Below are positions 1 to 11,872 of a DNA stretch of 64,000 nt, piece by piece. Where the stretch lies: contig CAIIXF020000005.1 of NCBI GenBank assembly GCA_903813345.2, positions 40,651,394 to 40,715,393 on the forward strand, written 5' to 3'. The translations under genes were made by a program, and so were the position numbers. How positions within the stretch are numbered: the stretch's first letter is position 1; each line of letters begins with the position of its first letter. This DNA is from Owenia fusiformis. Lineage: Eukaryota > Annelida > Polychaeta > Sabellida > Oweniidae. Under the pieces are notes generated by a model that was given only the letters and a program-made list of their open reading frames with translations, was not told the origin of the DNA and did no database searches.

Positions 1-378
1 AATGGTTAAAGTTTTCAATAAACAATCATAATGAGAGAGATTTGGGTGAAGTTAGAGCTTATAAGAAGACATGAGTAAATTGTTGGTAGTGAAAAAAAGA
101 GTCTTAAATCAAATGATGTTTTTATTATCTGAAAGCGCAGTGAACATTTACAGATAATTTGATATATATGCCATTGTAATGACATCAGACAGTCAATAAA
201 AGATATGTATGAGTAACTACAAGCTAGCAGCAATCTCCTTTTCATTCAAAATCTTTTTTGGCAAACTATGTGAAAGCATGGCCAGGATTTCCCCATTTCA
301 TGTATATGCTTATTCAAAAAGTACCATTTTATTGAATTTTGAGCAATCTTATTATTTTGTACAGAATACAGTTCTTAC

Positions 379-3300
379 ATCTGTTCCTATGATCTCCTCA
401 GCTTGTGTTGTGGTGAACATGAACTCATATAACTTGTAGTGTTGAAATAGACTGAAAGAAAAGAGAAACAGCATTGTGATTATATAAGCAAATAGTTCAT
501 CCAGAACAAAGCTTTGCATATTCAAGGAATCAAGGTACAAGATTAGAAACTGTTTTGCCCAAGATGCAATTTTACCTTACTTTAACTTTATAACGCAATT
601 TATTCATATTCTTATTTTTAATAATCATAAAATAAACAGACTACATGCGAATCTCAAGATATCTGCCCAACAGTTGGGTCACACTAAATACAAAATGAGC
701 TAGAATGTGTATAAATAAATAAAAACAAAAGTAAAAGATCAATAATATTTATGTCGCATAGAGTGCCTGATTGCCCCTTTAATAATCAGCATTAATGCAC
801 TAAAAATGTAAAAGCTAATTGAGCGTTGAACTCACCTAGAATAAAGGTATTCATTGAGAGTAGCTGCTTGTGAAATATCAAAGAAGTTCAACCCTCCAGT
901 CTCCTCAGGGCTCTCTTGCCCAATGCCAACCAACATCTTTTTGTATTCACATATGTTTTCTACCACTGTCAGATGCCTCTCTGAAAATATATGTATGTTG
1001 CTTTGAGATATAATGAAACTTTTTTGGGATGATTCTAGTCGTAGATGATTTAAATCTTTTAAAGAGAAACTCAGAGGGTGAGGATTTTTATTAATTTTTC
1101 TAATAATTTTTCGAATATCCTTATTCATATTTATCCTAGCCTTTACTACTTACCTTTTATGTTCTCCAGCAGAGTGTGGACTACAGTAAACATGCCAGAG
1201 AGTTGCTGGATTGTGAATTTCTGTTCCCTGCCCCACCATATTGCTGATACACAGTAGTCTAGTATTGCAGCTTCTTTCAGATCAATCTCATAGTTTGGCA
1301 GATCCAATATCTCAACTAGTTTTCTGGAAGTTAAATCAATAAAATAAAAACAAGACACACAGTGATAAATATCGCACTTTGAAGAGCAAACTGGCCACCA
1401 TGCAATTTACCCAGCATGGCCAAAACCTAATCAGACCTTGGCACTAGTCTGCTCTTGCATCTGTAAACATTTCAAGTTGACAAGGTTAGCAGTTTTCCTG
1501 CAATTTTGATGACAAGAATTTATTTGTAGTCTTGAACTTTGGAAAATTTAGATAACATTGTTTGTGACCTAATTTGATGACCTTCGACCTTGAAAATTTC
1601 ACTTTTTCAGACCTCAGTAGGTGTTTTGTAATTAAGCTGACCTAAATTTAAGGTACAGCTGGAAAGTAACATTTTGGTAAAAAATTGCTATACCAGCTGC
1701 ATGTTATTTTCTGGTACAAAATAAAGTATGAAGACATGTGTCAATTGCCTTGCTTTATTCAGGAAAGTATCATTACATTGTCTTCTTTAAGAATATCTAG
1801 TAGGCGTTCAAAGGGAACTCCAGGGAATTGTGATATTTCACACTTCCTGTTTTTCCAAATTTTCTTTCAAAGTTTCCAGACAACACAGGAGCTACCATTG
1901 ACCTGTTTCCAGGTTTACTAAAAGTAGAAAGTGTTATGATACTTTCCTGAAAAAAGCAAGGAAATACACATATGCCTTCCTACTTTATTATGTACCAGAA
2001 AATAACATGTGCAGGTATAGCAATTTTTTACCAAAATGTTACTTTCCAGCTGAACCTTAAATCCAAAATATCAATTTAGAAAATCAACTTTTTGACCTTT
2101 TCAAGGTCACTGAAGGTGAACGAAAGGTCAAATCTGAAATCTAAGGTCAGATTTGAACTTCTGAGAACTTGTAGATGTTTTAAAAAAAAGAATTTGGTCA
2201 ATTTGGAGCAAGTTGAAAATTCAAAATGGCCGCCAAATTGAAAAATTCAAAATGGCCACCATGTAATTCAGCCAGCATACCCAAAACCTAATCAGATCTT
2301 GGCAATAGTCTGCTCTTGCATCTGTAAAAATTTCAAGTTGAACGGATAAGTGGTTTTCCTGGAATTTTGATGACAAGATTTGTTGAAAAATTCAAAATGG
2401 CCGCCACCTAGTTTACCCAGCATGCCCTAAACCTAATCAGATCTTGGCACTAGTCTGCTATTGCATGTGTAAAAATTTCAAGTTGAACAGGTTAGCGGTT
2501 TTCTTGGAATTTTGATGACAAGAATTGATTTGTAGTCTCAAACTTTGAGCAACTTGGATAACATCATTTGTGACCTAGTTTAATGACCTTGACCTTCGAC
2601 CTTGAAAATTTCACTTTTTCAGATCTCAGTAGGTGTTTTGTAATTAAGCTGACCTAAATTTAAATCCAAAATATCAATTTAGAAAATCAACTTTTTTGAC
2701 CTTTTCAAGGTCACTGAAGGTGAACGAAAGGTCAAATCTGAAATCTAAGGTCAGATTTGAACTTCTGAGAACTTGTAGATGTTTTTAAAAAAAAAATTTG
2801 GTCAATTTGGAGCAAGTTGAAAAATTCAAAATGGCCGCCATGTAATTCAGCCAGCATACCCAAAACCTAATCAGATCTTGGCAATAGTCTGCTCTTGCAT
2901 CTGTAAAAATTTCAAGTTGAACGGATAAGTGGTTTTCCTGGAATTTTGATGACAAGATTTGTTGAAAAATTCAAAATGGCCACATAGTTTACCCAGCATG
3001 CTCTTAACCTAATCAGATCTTGGTACTAGTCTGCTCTTGCATCTGTAAAAATTTCAAGTTGAACAGGTAAGCAATTATCCTGGAAATTTGATGACAAGAT
3101 TTGGTTTATGTCCCGCCTGCCCGCCCACCCGCACGCACGCCCGCCCGCCCGCCCAACAGCACAAGACGACGACAATATAGCACTTTTTCAAAGTGCGATA
3201 AAAACTCTCCAAAAATATGTACGCTAAATAGATATTTATACACTCTCCCAAAGTAGATGTATTAACATAAACAAATAAGTAAATAGTCTGACATACATGT

Positions 3301-6300
3301 AGACTGATAGAGATTAAAGTATCACTGGCGGATTAGGGGGGGGGGGCCTGGGGGCCTTGGGTGGGCCCAGAAAAAAAAAATTGGGCCCAAAAAAAATTTT
3401 GGTTAAGGCCCCCAAAAGTGGGCCTTTTTGGTCATAATTGGGCCTTTTAAGGCCTTATTTTTTAATTTCAGGCCAAATTTTGAAGAAAATGGGCCTCAAA
3501 ATTTCAAAATTTGGGCCCACTTTTGGGTTTTAGGGGCCCAAAAAATTTTTCCGCGCAAGCGCCGACGTTTTTTTCTCTGACCTGAAATTTGGGCCCCCCC
3601 CTTGTTGCTTCCCAGATCCGCTCCTGAAGTATCATATTGTTTTGAGGGAGCTCCTTTAAGATATACATGGACATACTACTTGTAAGACTTCTGGAGATGA
3701 AAGATACATGTACTGTCTACATTATTTAATGTGACTCCCCCAAAATGACATCACATCCAAACAATAACAGCATTCCGTCTTAAATTTATACAGTTATGAT
3801 AATTCTCATTTATTTCAAATGCTGCCCTTTGTAATTTTTGTCTAAAATTTTATATGCCTACTGTAGGTCTATTAAGACTTTGAGATTTACTTACGATTGC
3901 ACTTCCTCCACAGTTTCTACCTCAAGGAGTTCTCTTGTTTTCTGTTCTGACAGGACCTTGAAGGCTAATGCCCCTTCCCTCTCTTCTTGATCATTGTCCT
4001 ATATGAATAAAATATATGAAAAAGATTTTAGTCAGAGAATAGCGCTTGCGCTAATGTTGCTTGTACATGAAAACCGACGTTAAATAAATATTATCTTATC
4101 TTAAAAATGCTCTAATTCAGTGTGCAATTTTACATGATATCATTATGTAAACATAAATATGCTCCTAGATCTGCCAAAAAATAATTGGGAAGGATGTGGA
4201 TGAGGCATAGTCTAGCCAACAACAAAGAAACACCTATATTCTGGGCTAGAAACCCCAATTCATCGACTACAATGAAGTTATAATCAGTGCCAATGCCAGT
4301 CAGCAGATGCAGACAGCAGAGAGTAGAGGCACAGACAGACAGACTGACTCAGTGACGACTGGTCACACAGCACACAGAGACTTTTAATTTTTACTTTTCT
4401 TATCAATGTATGGCTATATTGGATGTGTTTCGCAATGCGTACCGCTTTTTCTTTGTTCTTCCCTTTGCCCTTGCCTTCTTTCTTGTCGCCAACATTCGCA
4501 TGACTAGGGGACTTTAATAATTTAGACGAAGTGGATTTTGTAGGACTTTTGGTGGCCATTTTGAAACTGGATTTTGTCGATATGACAACGAACACATTCC
4601 AGAATTAGAAAGACATTTTAAAGTGAAACCTTATATTATGGATCTTTAAAGGTTTCTGATTATATAATAATTGAAACAATAATATAAATGAATGTAATCT
4701 ATAAGGATTGTTGCTCTCAATATGTTATAATTTCACTATTACATTTATTTGGACTGTAATTATTTTACCTCCTAAATAAAGAGCTCTCATTTAAATTTAT
4801 GGCGGGAAACCAACACGCAACCTAATTTGGCTTGGAATAAGCAACGCAAAGACGGCAGAAGATGCTTCTAACCCATAACCCTAAACTGTAACACCTCTGG
4901 CCCTAATATAAAGAATCGGAATTTCGCCCAGCCATCTCTAGTGCTATACCCAAGCTAATTCCCCGGGAATTTCTCTATTTCTATGTAATATTGTACATCA
5001 TGCTATTGAGATAGAGTGATAGAGTTGTAAACCACTTACTTTAAGCTTGTTCTTGTCCTTCCCACGAGTGGACTGGAATAGAAATGTATAATTAATCAGA
5101 CAAGAATAAATGAATTCATATTAGGCCCCATAATGGACTTTTGGCCATTGAAGGGCCATTGAACTTGACAGTAGCAGTAAAGTTGCGCTGGTTAATCAAA
5201 GATCGAGTTGGGTTGTTTAAAAAATCATGATGTGAATGATTCATTGAGGTGAAATGATTATTGTATAAAAAATTATTATGTTATTGACATATTGTGCCTC
5301 ATAACTAGATCACCCCTCAATGTCAAACCCCCGGGCCGGGTCACAACTCCTTGGTTTAATGTTGGCTGAAACAATCGAGAAACTGAAACATCATCTAACT
5401 CTGTAAAGTAGAGAGGGATCAATCTTACAATACAAACAAAATTGAAAGCTTGCTAAATTATGGCATATTGATTTCTTTTAAACACTAGTGCCATGTACAA
5501 ATCTCACCACTTATTTATAACAATTCATATTTTCTGATGTTATGCACACTACAACATAATCTAGTTCAACACTCAAATCATGAAAAGTCGAGTGTTTCAA
5601 TAAATGAAATAAAATGAAATGAAAGGATCAATAAAATGCATTACAGAAATAAAATATTTCAATTAAAATAAAATAATAAAATCAAAATGAACTAATAGGA
5701 AAGAATACCGTCGTTGTGTGTTCAAGTCCAGGTTAAAGTACAGTATTGTGTGATATAAAACACCAACATGGTTTCTACGCCAAGCCACTAATTATTGATA
5801 AGACGTGAAAAGTATTATTTCAAGTGCATCTAAGTGTTTTTCACGACCCCCACCAGCATAACAAAAATCATAATTTACCTGTGAACTGTTAGTGGGCCTC
5901 TGAAGTTGGAAAAGTAAACAGAAATGTTAAATGCACTAACCCTAAGACTAGAGGTAGTTTTTACAGATATTAGAGCATCGCGGCTTGCTCTTTTGATTGT
6001 TTTTTTGCTTGTCAATATTTGAGTTTGAATGATGTTGCTCTTTGCACATAGTAGGATTTAAAGTCTGGTCCTTAATATAATTTTATAATCTGGTTGAATA
6101 ATTGAAGAATATTGTATCAGGGAGTGAAATATTTCACAATCTATAGTTTCATTTAATTTAATCACATTTTAAAATTTATTATAGAACTATGTAATGTGAC
6201 CCACTAACCTGTGATTTAGCACTAGAAGATGATTTTCTCTATTGTTAGCAAAATGTAAAGTACAGATATGAATAAATAATAAAATAGCAACATTTTAGTT

Positions 6301-8472
6301 ATCAGATTATAGGATACATATGACACGAGAGTAAAAGATGAATAATGATATGTAGCTGAAAATTATTAAAGGGGTCTAGTGCTTACTCTGATCCTGAAAT
6401 ACATATAACTTTTAGATTATCAAAGCTTGATACAAATCCCTCCTTTCAAGTTTGTACGTGAATAAATTGTTTTTAAATATAATAGGCACAAACTGCAAAA
6501 CAAACTTCTACTTCTTAAATCATTGGAAGTTGAAAGAATTTGTTACAGACGCCGAACGCCGATCGCCAACCGCCGTCACAGAAAAAGTTGAAGACCATAT
6601 AAAAGTGGTGACATAAAAATGGGGAAATGTAAGGGGACAAATTTGGATACTGAGCCCGTTAAGGCTTTGAAAGGTATTGCCTCTAGCAATGTCCCTTCCA
6701 AAAAAGGAAACGCCGTCTGTCTAAATCTTACGGTTTCAAAAAAAACCGGGAAATATTTTTAAGTATGTTATTTGATGGAATCTAAGCGTTTTTATCAACT
6801 TGTGTAATAGGCGCTACGCCTGTACGCCCATGGTTTCTCTTGGAATTCTTCAACCCCAAAGAATATGCTATAAATGGAATACAGGTATTGATCTTAAGTG
6901 TTATATCTACAGTTAGAACAAGACAATCTACAACGAACGTTTATTATGTGTTATATTATCGATAATCTAATATCCTTTACAAACAAGACAACAGACGTGA
7001 GAGATAGCGACATCAAAAGATTATTGACTAATTAGCTGAACATCCTATTCCTTCCAATACAATGATTGATCTCCGGGCCTCTTCAGGGTCTATTAGAAAA
7101 CAAAATAGATATAAAATGTCTTTAATATGATCAACTCATTTAAACAAATGAATAAGATGATTTGTGAGATGAATAAACAAATGATCACCGGGATATTTGC
7201 CCGTTGATGCGTAAATTAGAATGAAGCATTTGAGTCAATATTGGAGATTCATATGCTTGTATCCAGTAGACACATGTTTTCATAAATGCTCAGTATCAGG
7301 AGCGCAATCTATAATGAAAATAAATTCAATTGCTACACGATTAATCCTAAAATTACATTATTTATCTCAATCATTGTTATGACACTTATTCACTTAAGGG
7401 CAATACGAGTAAGTGGTTTAAACAAATTATACCAATACATTAGGCTATATTGCTAATCTGAAGGTCGGACCAGTTCAAAATACCTAAATGACATTAATTG
7501 ACCAAACAAAATGTCAGTTAAGTTCAATCAGTTCTGAAAATGTGACAATGGGTATTTCAATAGGTGAATATGAAAAATCATGAAAATGATCCCAAACTGA
7601 CCGGCCTTTCATGGACTTGAAGAAATGGATTTGAATAGTAGATAAATCTAGTATAAAGTATTTTTAATGGTAATTACTATACATTATTTTATTAAAGTCG
7701 CTACGCTCACGATGATTTGGGAAATTGATAATAAACCTTTTTTGCATTTTTGTATATCAACTCATCGCCTTAGAGAAGAATCCATCACATAAAGACAGAA
7801 CGATAATTTTACATATGGCCATGGTTTGGGAAAACAAATAAAAATATTACTTTATTGCATACGTGCATTACTTATATTACCGATATTGTATTTACACTCG
7901 TTAACGTAATGTTTATTCCTAGATCAATTATTCCAAGGTGTCATTAATTATTCCAGCTAATCAAACCAATTAGTACCAATTTGTGCTAGAAGTTATATTT
8001 CCATACTCTCAAGTTCCATTTTTAAATAGAACAATTTATATTTTTCTTTTATTAAATTAATTTCATTCATTATTTATTATCTAGTTGCATTTTATATTGT
8101 TACATATTATTTTATTAACATCAAAATGTAACTATATTGTTCAGAAAATGGTTTTGGGAAAGTTGTTTTTTAATAAATTATGATGTTAACAATTTACAGC
8201 TAGCTCATATTTGCATTTACTTTTCTGAAAAGGAGTATTCGAATCGTGTATTTCCAAAATATTCTTCAAAAGTTCCGAAACAAAAAGATAGAGAAAACCT
8301 TTAGGATCAAATATACATAATTCATGTTTCATGATTTACTCAGACAATATATATAAAAAATATAGTTTTGTTTTCAACTTACCCGATTTCTTGGTGCTTT
8401 CGACATCCTATGCGCTGCTACAATACCACTAGCAACACGTACTAAACTAGGTTTCTTTTTTTCAGCAGACAT
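379..8472 (-). CDS. CABCOCO1: CABCOCO1-like ciliary coiled-coil protein, 3'-partial
   Basis: Coding exons in transcript order: 8383-8472 (ATG), 6209-6238, 5879-5899, 5040-5072, 3895-3998, 1154-1323, 836-980, 379-451; the gene continues off the left edge. Each junction is GT-AG and the frame is continuous. The N-terminus is basic and Ser/Lys-rich (starts MSAEKKKPSLVRV). The conserved core reads EILDLPNYEIDLKEAA, then SAIWWGREQKF, LVGIGQ and SLFQHYKLYEF, which I recognise as the CABCOCO1 (C10orf107) family, a cilium/flagellum-associated protein annotated as calcium-binding. The three microexons of 30, 21 and 33 bp all begin and end in phase 0, so skipping any of them keeps the frame. No convincing final exon is visible in 1-378. 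The family name comes from memory of the core motifs, not a search. Confidence 0.8.
1371..3200 (+). mobile_element. Helentron/pearl-like repeat element, family a
   Basis: The ends carry an inverted repeat (ATCGCACTTTGAA at 1371; its complement ending at 3199). The interior has tandem ~145-bp units around AAAATGGCCGCC and CCCAGCATRCC, seen near 1400, 2240, 2390, 2830 and 2970. A CCCG/CCGC-rich run lies at 3115-3155. The 3' end can fold as a GCACTTT/AAAGTGC hairpin. This is the non-autonomous Helentron-associated ('pearl') architecture, and it sits wholly inside a CABCOCO1-like intron. A TTAA-type MITE is nested at 1652-2056. Confidence 0.65.
1652..2056 (+). mobile_element. piggyBac-type MITE with TTAA duplication
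   Basis: A 405-bp foldback element is bounded by TTAA at 1648-1651 and 2057-2060. Its arms are inverted repeats of roughly 125 bp: the left begins GGTACAGCTGGAAAGTAAC, and the right ends in the near-perfect complement. The same repeat unit without the insertion occurs 0.6 kb away at 2640-2680, where a single TTAA (2660-2663) marks the empty site. No transposase is encoded; the 78-codon open frame at 1685-1921 follows the arms and is probably incidental. Confidence 0.8.
3324..3626 (+). mobile_element. hAT-like MITE rich in GGGCC
   Basis: A 303-bp element is flanked by AAGTATC (3317-3323 and 3627-3633). Its ends are an imperfect inverted repeat: ACTGGCGGATTAGG against the complement of AGATCCGCTCCTG. 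The inside is made of GGGCCC/AAAATTT palindromic pieces with G and C homopolymers. A diverged fragment of similar sequence lies at 24486-24555. It lies in the CABCOCO1-like intron between exons at 1323 and 3895. Confidence 0.6.
4443..4559 (-). CDS. Possible alternative first exon of the CABCOCO1-like gene
   Basis: An open 117-bp segment starts with ATG (MATKSPTKSTSS...) and runs 39 codons to a GT donor (GCG followed by GTACGC), ending in phase 0. That is exactly the phase needed to join the next coding exon at 3998. Composition is Lys/Gly/Ser-rich (DKKEGKGKGKNKEK), like the N-terminal exons at 5040-8472. It could be an alternative start with its own promoter or an optional exon. The donor is weaker than the other donors of the gene, so it may be chance. 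Confidence 0.45.
4595..8382. other. AT-rich introns of the CABCOCO1-like gene
   Basis: Apart from the microexons at 5040-5072, 5879-5899 and 6209-6238, I see no gene, long repeat or element with clear ends in this stretch. It is AT-rich, with short runs of poly-A/T. Confidence 0.6.
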
Positions 8473-8968
8473 TTGAAATTTAATTTACTTTATTCAAATC
8501 TGATAATACATGCCATAGAAATCTCCCGTTGGTGTAAATATTGATCCTTCTAAAGCCTTAGTGGATTTGCACAATAGTGTTGACTCCCGATGCTTGTGCC
8601 TTTTAGCCGATACAAGTAAGTCTATCATTGACAACTAATTCAATACATAATCCAATTTTCGATGGTTTCACTAAGAATGGCATACAAATTAGCTTTTTCA
8701 AAATAGTTCTTTGATATGATGACAAGTGCCTTGTAGATTTCATTGTTGTATGTCTGGGGAATGGAGATATCGTTAAACAAATAGGTTTTACCCTTGAAAA
8801 AGTATCAATGCCATTCATGCTTCTCTTGTGATGAATATGAAAATAAATTTTAAAAGAGAAAGTATCAATTTGAACCATAAAGTTAAATCAAATAATATGT
8901 ATTTTTAAGTCTTAGACTAATACACAGAGGGCTAGTTTGAAAGATCACGTTTTCTGAAAAGAATACAA

Positions 8969-9988
8969 CCAGAACAACGGCAACGCCAAAGCGTAGCGAA
9001 TCCCATCGAACATTTTTCAAAAGGGGCACCTTCTACCAAAAGTGTCATTAGACAGTGTGCCATGCTTATAATATTCACATACCAAATATGAACAAAATCG
9101 CTCTACTACTTTTCGAGTTATAGTAAAATAAGTTAAAATGGTGGCCATTTTGAAAAATGGCCGCCTTCTACCAAAAGTCTCATTAGACAGTGTGCCATGC
9201 TTATAGTATTCCCATACCAAATATGAACAAAATCGCTCCACTACTTTTCGAGTTATAGTAAAATAAGTTAAAATGGCAGCCATTTTTCAAAATGGCCACC
9301 TTCTACCAAAAGTGTCATTAGACAGTGTGCCATGCTTACAGTATTCACATACCGAATATGAACAAAATCGCTCCACTACTTTTCGAGTTATAGTAAAATA
9401 CGTTAAAATGGCGGCCATTTTGAAAAATGACCGCCCTCTACCAAAAGTGTCATTAGACAGTGTGTCATGCTTATACGTATTCACATACCAAATATGAACA
9501 AAATTGCTCCACTACTTTTCGAGTTTTAGTAAAATAAGTTAAAATGGCGGCCATTTTTCAAAATGGCCGCCTTCTACCAAAAGTGTCATTAGACAGTGTG
9601 CCATGCTTATAGTATTCACAAACCAAATATGAACAAAATCGCTCCACTACTTTTCGAGTTACAGCAAAAATCGTCAAGATGGCTGCCATGTGCTTTTTTA
9701 ATATCTACATTTCTAGCTTTATTAATGTCCTATATAATTTTTTTTACATTTAAAACATATTGCTATTACAGTTTTACATATTGCACCTAAATTACTGTAA
9801 AATCGGCACTAAAATGGCCACCATTTTTAAATGAGCGGCCATTTTGAAAATCGGCTTTCGAGCAGAACTTCTATCCCCATAGGGTATATGTGTACAAAAT
9901 ATGAATAAAATCGGGCCAACGGTATTTGAGTTATTGCCCGGACGGACGGAGGCGTTCCCTATATCCCTCCGAACTTCGTTTGATGGGA
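8969..9988 (-). mobile_element. Helentron/pearl-like element, family b (copy 1)
   Basis: On the minus strand the element starts A|TCCCATC at 9988 and ends CTGG|T at 8969, preceded by the hairpin ACGC-TTTG-GCGT. Sub-terminal inverted repeats are TCCCATCRAAC and GTTCGATGGGA. The core is about five tandem ~145-bp units containing AAAATGGCGGCC, GTAGTGGAGCGATTTTG and ACACTTTTGGTAGAAGG (9010-9660). The short CCGT run near the start is reduced. It lies upstream of the CABCOCO1-like start codon. Open frames inside it are repeat read-through. Confidence 0.75.
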
Positions 9989-11872
9989 TAATAATCATTA
10001 ATCAATGTTTCAGATTAGGTTTCTATGTCTGCATAAAATCAACCCATAATTTCCTGTGAGACATAACGTATTTTTGAGTTACTTTAATGAATTAACTTTC
10101 TGTATTAACTTTCTGCTAGGGACCTAGTGACATGACGTTACCTTACATGGCCCATTAGACGAAATTCAATATTCTTGTCATGACTATGTGACATAGTCAA
10201 CACAAGGGAGGTGAAATACGTAAGCGCTTGCTGATACATATTTATGCAATACAAAATAAAATTGTCAGCGATTTTGTTCAATACCAAAATGTATGTACAA
10301 TCATTTTCCACTTTTACTAAGTTGATTCAAAACAGAATAAATGTATATCTTGCAATCATATCAAGGATGTTATTAAACAAATGTCTAGTTGAGACAGAGA
10401 AAGTAACTGTTTGTACCAATTCCTAAAATGTTATGGTGACGAAATCTAGTTGGATTACAGTACATGTTGTATCTAATGCTGCGTATTTTCTTAATCATCA
10501 ACATCGGCATCAAAAATACTCTGCACATTAAAAAAGGTTAATTCAAGGTTATTATCTTTTTATTTCTACTTATTTAATGCTACAACTAATTATGATTTTC
10601 CTGAAATATATTCATACAGTGGTTAAAATGATAGCTGCCAATTTGTATATCACAAGCATATATTTATGGATAATTACATCATAGGATAATCACCTAGAAA
10701 ATGGCAACTCCAGGAGTAGCAAATCTCAATGAAAACTCATAAACCACATAATTTGAGAGCAAATACTAATATGGAACGTTGTACATTTGCGTATGGTTAA
10801 TTTATATAAATCATGTAAAGCACATAAATCAAGTGTCAAAAAAATTTAGACAATTACTAGCGTCAATCAACATTTGAATTCACATTATGCTAGAGACCCA
10901 TACTTTTTGGATGGACAAAAACAATAGAAAATGGAGTAATAAATAAATACATAAATAAATAAATATTCACTTTCTGTTCCTAAGTTTTGTAAAGGTATTT
11001 GTACACACTGAAAAACAATTATTTACAAGATGGTTTTTTAACCAAATTAATAGCACTGGATGTGATCATTTAGATTCATAACTTTTATTTACTTTCTTCA
11101 TAAATATTTCCAATAAATCCTGCCTTGATCACCAATTAGGATATATATAGGCTTGTTTTAACAAATCAAAGAAACATTGCTACCTACAAGCTATGACATC
11201 ATGAATCTCACAATGTACACAGCCAATCTCCAACTCCAGCGGTATCATATATACTATATAACATCATAGTATTATACTCTTAATGTGCCTTTCAGAGTGC
11301 GGATTGGGGGTTAATCCTAACTTCTTTTGTGCAATGATACCCTGGTTTCTATGGTGTAGAAAATGGCAGGATATATGGAAATGTCTATTCATTGTCTTAT
11401 CTTGTGATAACTTGAAACTATTGGGAAATTCTCTAGGTTTAAAGTGTTTAAACTAACATACTGGGTGGCCAAAAAGGTTTACAGACTGTTCAACAACTGT
11501 AAACCTACTTTTAGGCCACCCCGTATAATATTTGATTCTGTAAAACTCATATATCTCATAAATTAATGTGCATCTTAATAATCCATCATACTCTTGCAGT
11601 TTCCAGAATTCAACATAATGTTGTGCTTCAACTTCCATATTTGCCAGTAGTATTCAATTGCTTCACTGAGAAGCATTTACATAAGCAGTTATGCTATTTT
11701 GCTAATCTGAATAAATATACTATAATAAACATTCAACTGCTGTATTGTACTGGGTATGGGATCCAAATGTCTCTCCTTGCGGAGTCTTGTCTCCATGTTA
11801 GATTACTGGCACATATTAAAAGGGTCATGTTGAGAAGATTGGGAATTCAGTCATGGTAATACACCATACAAA
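9989..11872. other. Intergenic region between CABCOCO1-like and ACADSB
   Basis: No gene is seen. Contents are AT-rich sequence, an (ATAA)n run at about 10940-10965 and a 63-bp TA-flanked hairpin MITE at 11461-11523. The left part is upstream of the CABCOCO1-like gene and the right part must hold the ACADSB 3' untranslated region. Confidence 0.6.
11461..11523. mobile_element. 63-bp mariner-like hairpin MITE
   Basis: It is flanked by TA (11459-11460 and 11524-11525). The arms CTGGGTGGCCAAAAAG...GTTTACAG and the complement CTGTAAAC...TTAGGCCACCCCG fold back on each other with a loop of about 12 nt. TA duplication and the GGGTGGCCAAAAAG-type tip fit a miniature Tc1/mariner derivative. Confidence 0.65.

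Noticed and set aside
1685-1921. 78-aa ORF inside the TTAA MITE
   Set aside because: No family motif and it overlaps the inverted arms, which constrain the sequence for another reason.
6383-6395. A 7-bp microexon of the CABCOCO1-like gene
   Set aside because: AG and GT are present around GATCAGA, but the length would break the phase-0 pattern of all neighbouring exons.
9017-9790. Small ORFs on both strands with MAAIL...FTITRKVVERFCSY
   Set aside because: Repeat-unit read-through of Helentron-like family b; the same peptide appears at 21672 and 61669 for the same reason.
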